The notes below the pieces were generated by a model. It made no database searches and was not told where the DNA came from. It saw nothing but the letters and a program-made list of their open reading frames with translations. From Emiliania huxleyi CCMP1516 (taxonomy: Eukaryota; Haptophyta; Isochrysidales; Noelaerhabdaceae), in NCBI RefSeq assembly GCF_000372725.1, contig NW_005198486.1, positions 7,627-54,044 on the forward strand: DNA of 46,418 nt, read 5' to 3'. Numbering within the stretch: position 1 is the stretch's first letter; each line of letters opens with the position of its first letter. Position numbers and translations under genes: made by a program. Positions 46,088 through 46,418 of this stretch are shown piece by piece.

Positions 46088-46418
46088 GGTTAGGGTTAGG
46101 GTTAGGGTTAGGGTTAGGGTTAGGGTTAGGGTTAGGGTTAGGGTTAGGGTTAGGGTTAGGGTTAGGGTTAGGGTTAGGGTTAGGGTTAGGGTTAGGGTTA
46201 GGGTTAGGGTTAGGGTTAGGGTTAGGGTTAGGGTTAGGGTTAGGGTTAGGGTTAGGGTTAGGGTTAGGGTTAGGGTTAGGGTTAGGGTTAGGGTTAGGGT
46301 TAGGGTTAGGGTTAGGGTTAGGGTTAGGGTTAGGGTTAGGGTTAGGGTTAGGGTTAGGGTTAGGGTTAGGGTTAGGGTTAGGGTTAGGGTTAGGCCCAAC
46401 ACTAGGGTTAGGGTTAGG
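45511..46418 (+). repeat. Terminal telomeric (TTAGGG)n tract
   Basis: About 150 nearly perfect TTAGGG units, G-rich strand 5' to 3' toward the window end, as at a right chromosome end. There is one variant TTTAGGG unit near 46065 and one interruption (CCCAACAC) at about 46395-46402, after which three more units follow. Confidence 0.97.

Noticed and set aside
45374..46402. Long open frame of Leu-Thr / Asn-Pro repeats
   Set aside because: It is the telomeric repeat read in frame (six bases give two codons); not a gene.

Overview
The window is the right-hand end of a eukaryotic nuclear chromosome. It runs from gene-rich, very GC-rich DNA into a terminal (TTAGGG)n tract of about 0.9 kb whose G-rich strand points outward. 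The organism is most likely a single-celled alga with a secondary plastid, and a haptophyte is my best guess. The reasons are GC-rich codon use, vertebrate-type telomere repeats, a plastid-type short-chain reductase related to NYC1/NOL, a presequence-bearing 2Fe-2S protein, and many short introns that mostly use GC rather than GT donors. The taxon is an inference from these traits; no rRNA is present to confirm it.

Layout. 0-0.7 kb: partial mitochondrial carrier (minus). 1.4-4.7 kb: SLC2-type sugar transporter (plus). 5-9.5 kb: weak unrecognised coding traces and minisatellites. 9.6-12.7 kb: a small conserved-looking protein (minus) and an intact GT47 exostosin-like glycosyltransferase (plus). 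13.5-17.3 kb: a 179-bp satellite, interrupted by an acidic ORF segment and by an 1847-bp element with 43/44-bp terminal inverted repeats. 17.1-18.3 kb: a DUF229/sulfatase-like gene whose 3' end reads into that satellite. 19-21 kb: class 3 lipase with membrane segments. 21.7-22.4 kb: a cysteine-cluster protein resembling those of KDZ transposons. 22.8-23.8 kb: 2Fe-2S ferredoxin-like protein (minus). 25.5-26.7 kb: FkbM methyltransferase (minus). 27.1-27.9 kb: incomplete 2OG-Fe(II) oxygenase (plus). 28.1-29.8 kb: NYC1/NOL-like reductase (plus). 30-32.2 kb: subtelomere-like repeats, including interstitial telomeric repeats. 32.2-33.7 kb: AP2-repeat / Gln-rich / J-domain gene (plus). 34.3-43.9 kb: a complete proteasome activator PA200/Blm10 gene (minus, about 23 exons). 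44-45.5 kb: decayed retroelement RNase H and possible Gag-like relics. 45.5-46.4 kb: telomere.

The main discovery is the intron architecture. In at least five genes nearly every intron begins with a copy of the first 7-40 bases of the downstream exon, so each intron is bounded by an exon-derived direct repeat containing AG|GC or AG|GT. The displacement between the two copies is close to 70 bp (mostly 60-78). The intron body is simple tandem repeat: CTAGACACTTCC-type, GATCTCGG-type, TAATTAAC-type, (TG)n, and in one lipase intron telomeric CCCTAA repeats. Some introns are amplified in multiples of about 71 bp; one is exactly 9 x 71 bp. This points to continuing intron gain by duplication of exon sequence around filler DNA, with the 5' splice site supplied by the duplicated exon. 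The telomeric intron links this to break repair or to telomerase.

The genes do not form one pathway. They are ordinary nuclear genes for transport, proteolysis, glycan, lipid and plastid functions, placed in a repeat-rich subtelomere.
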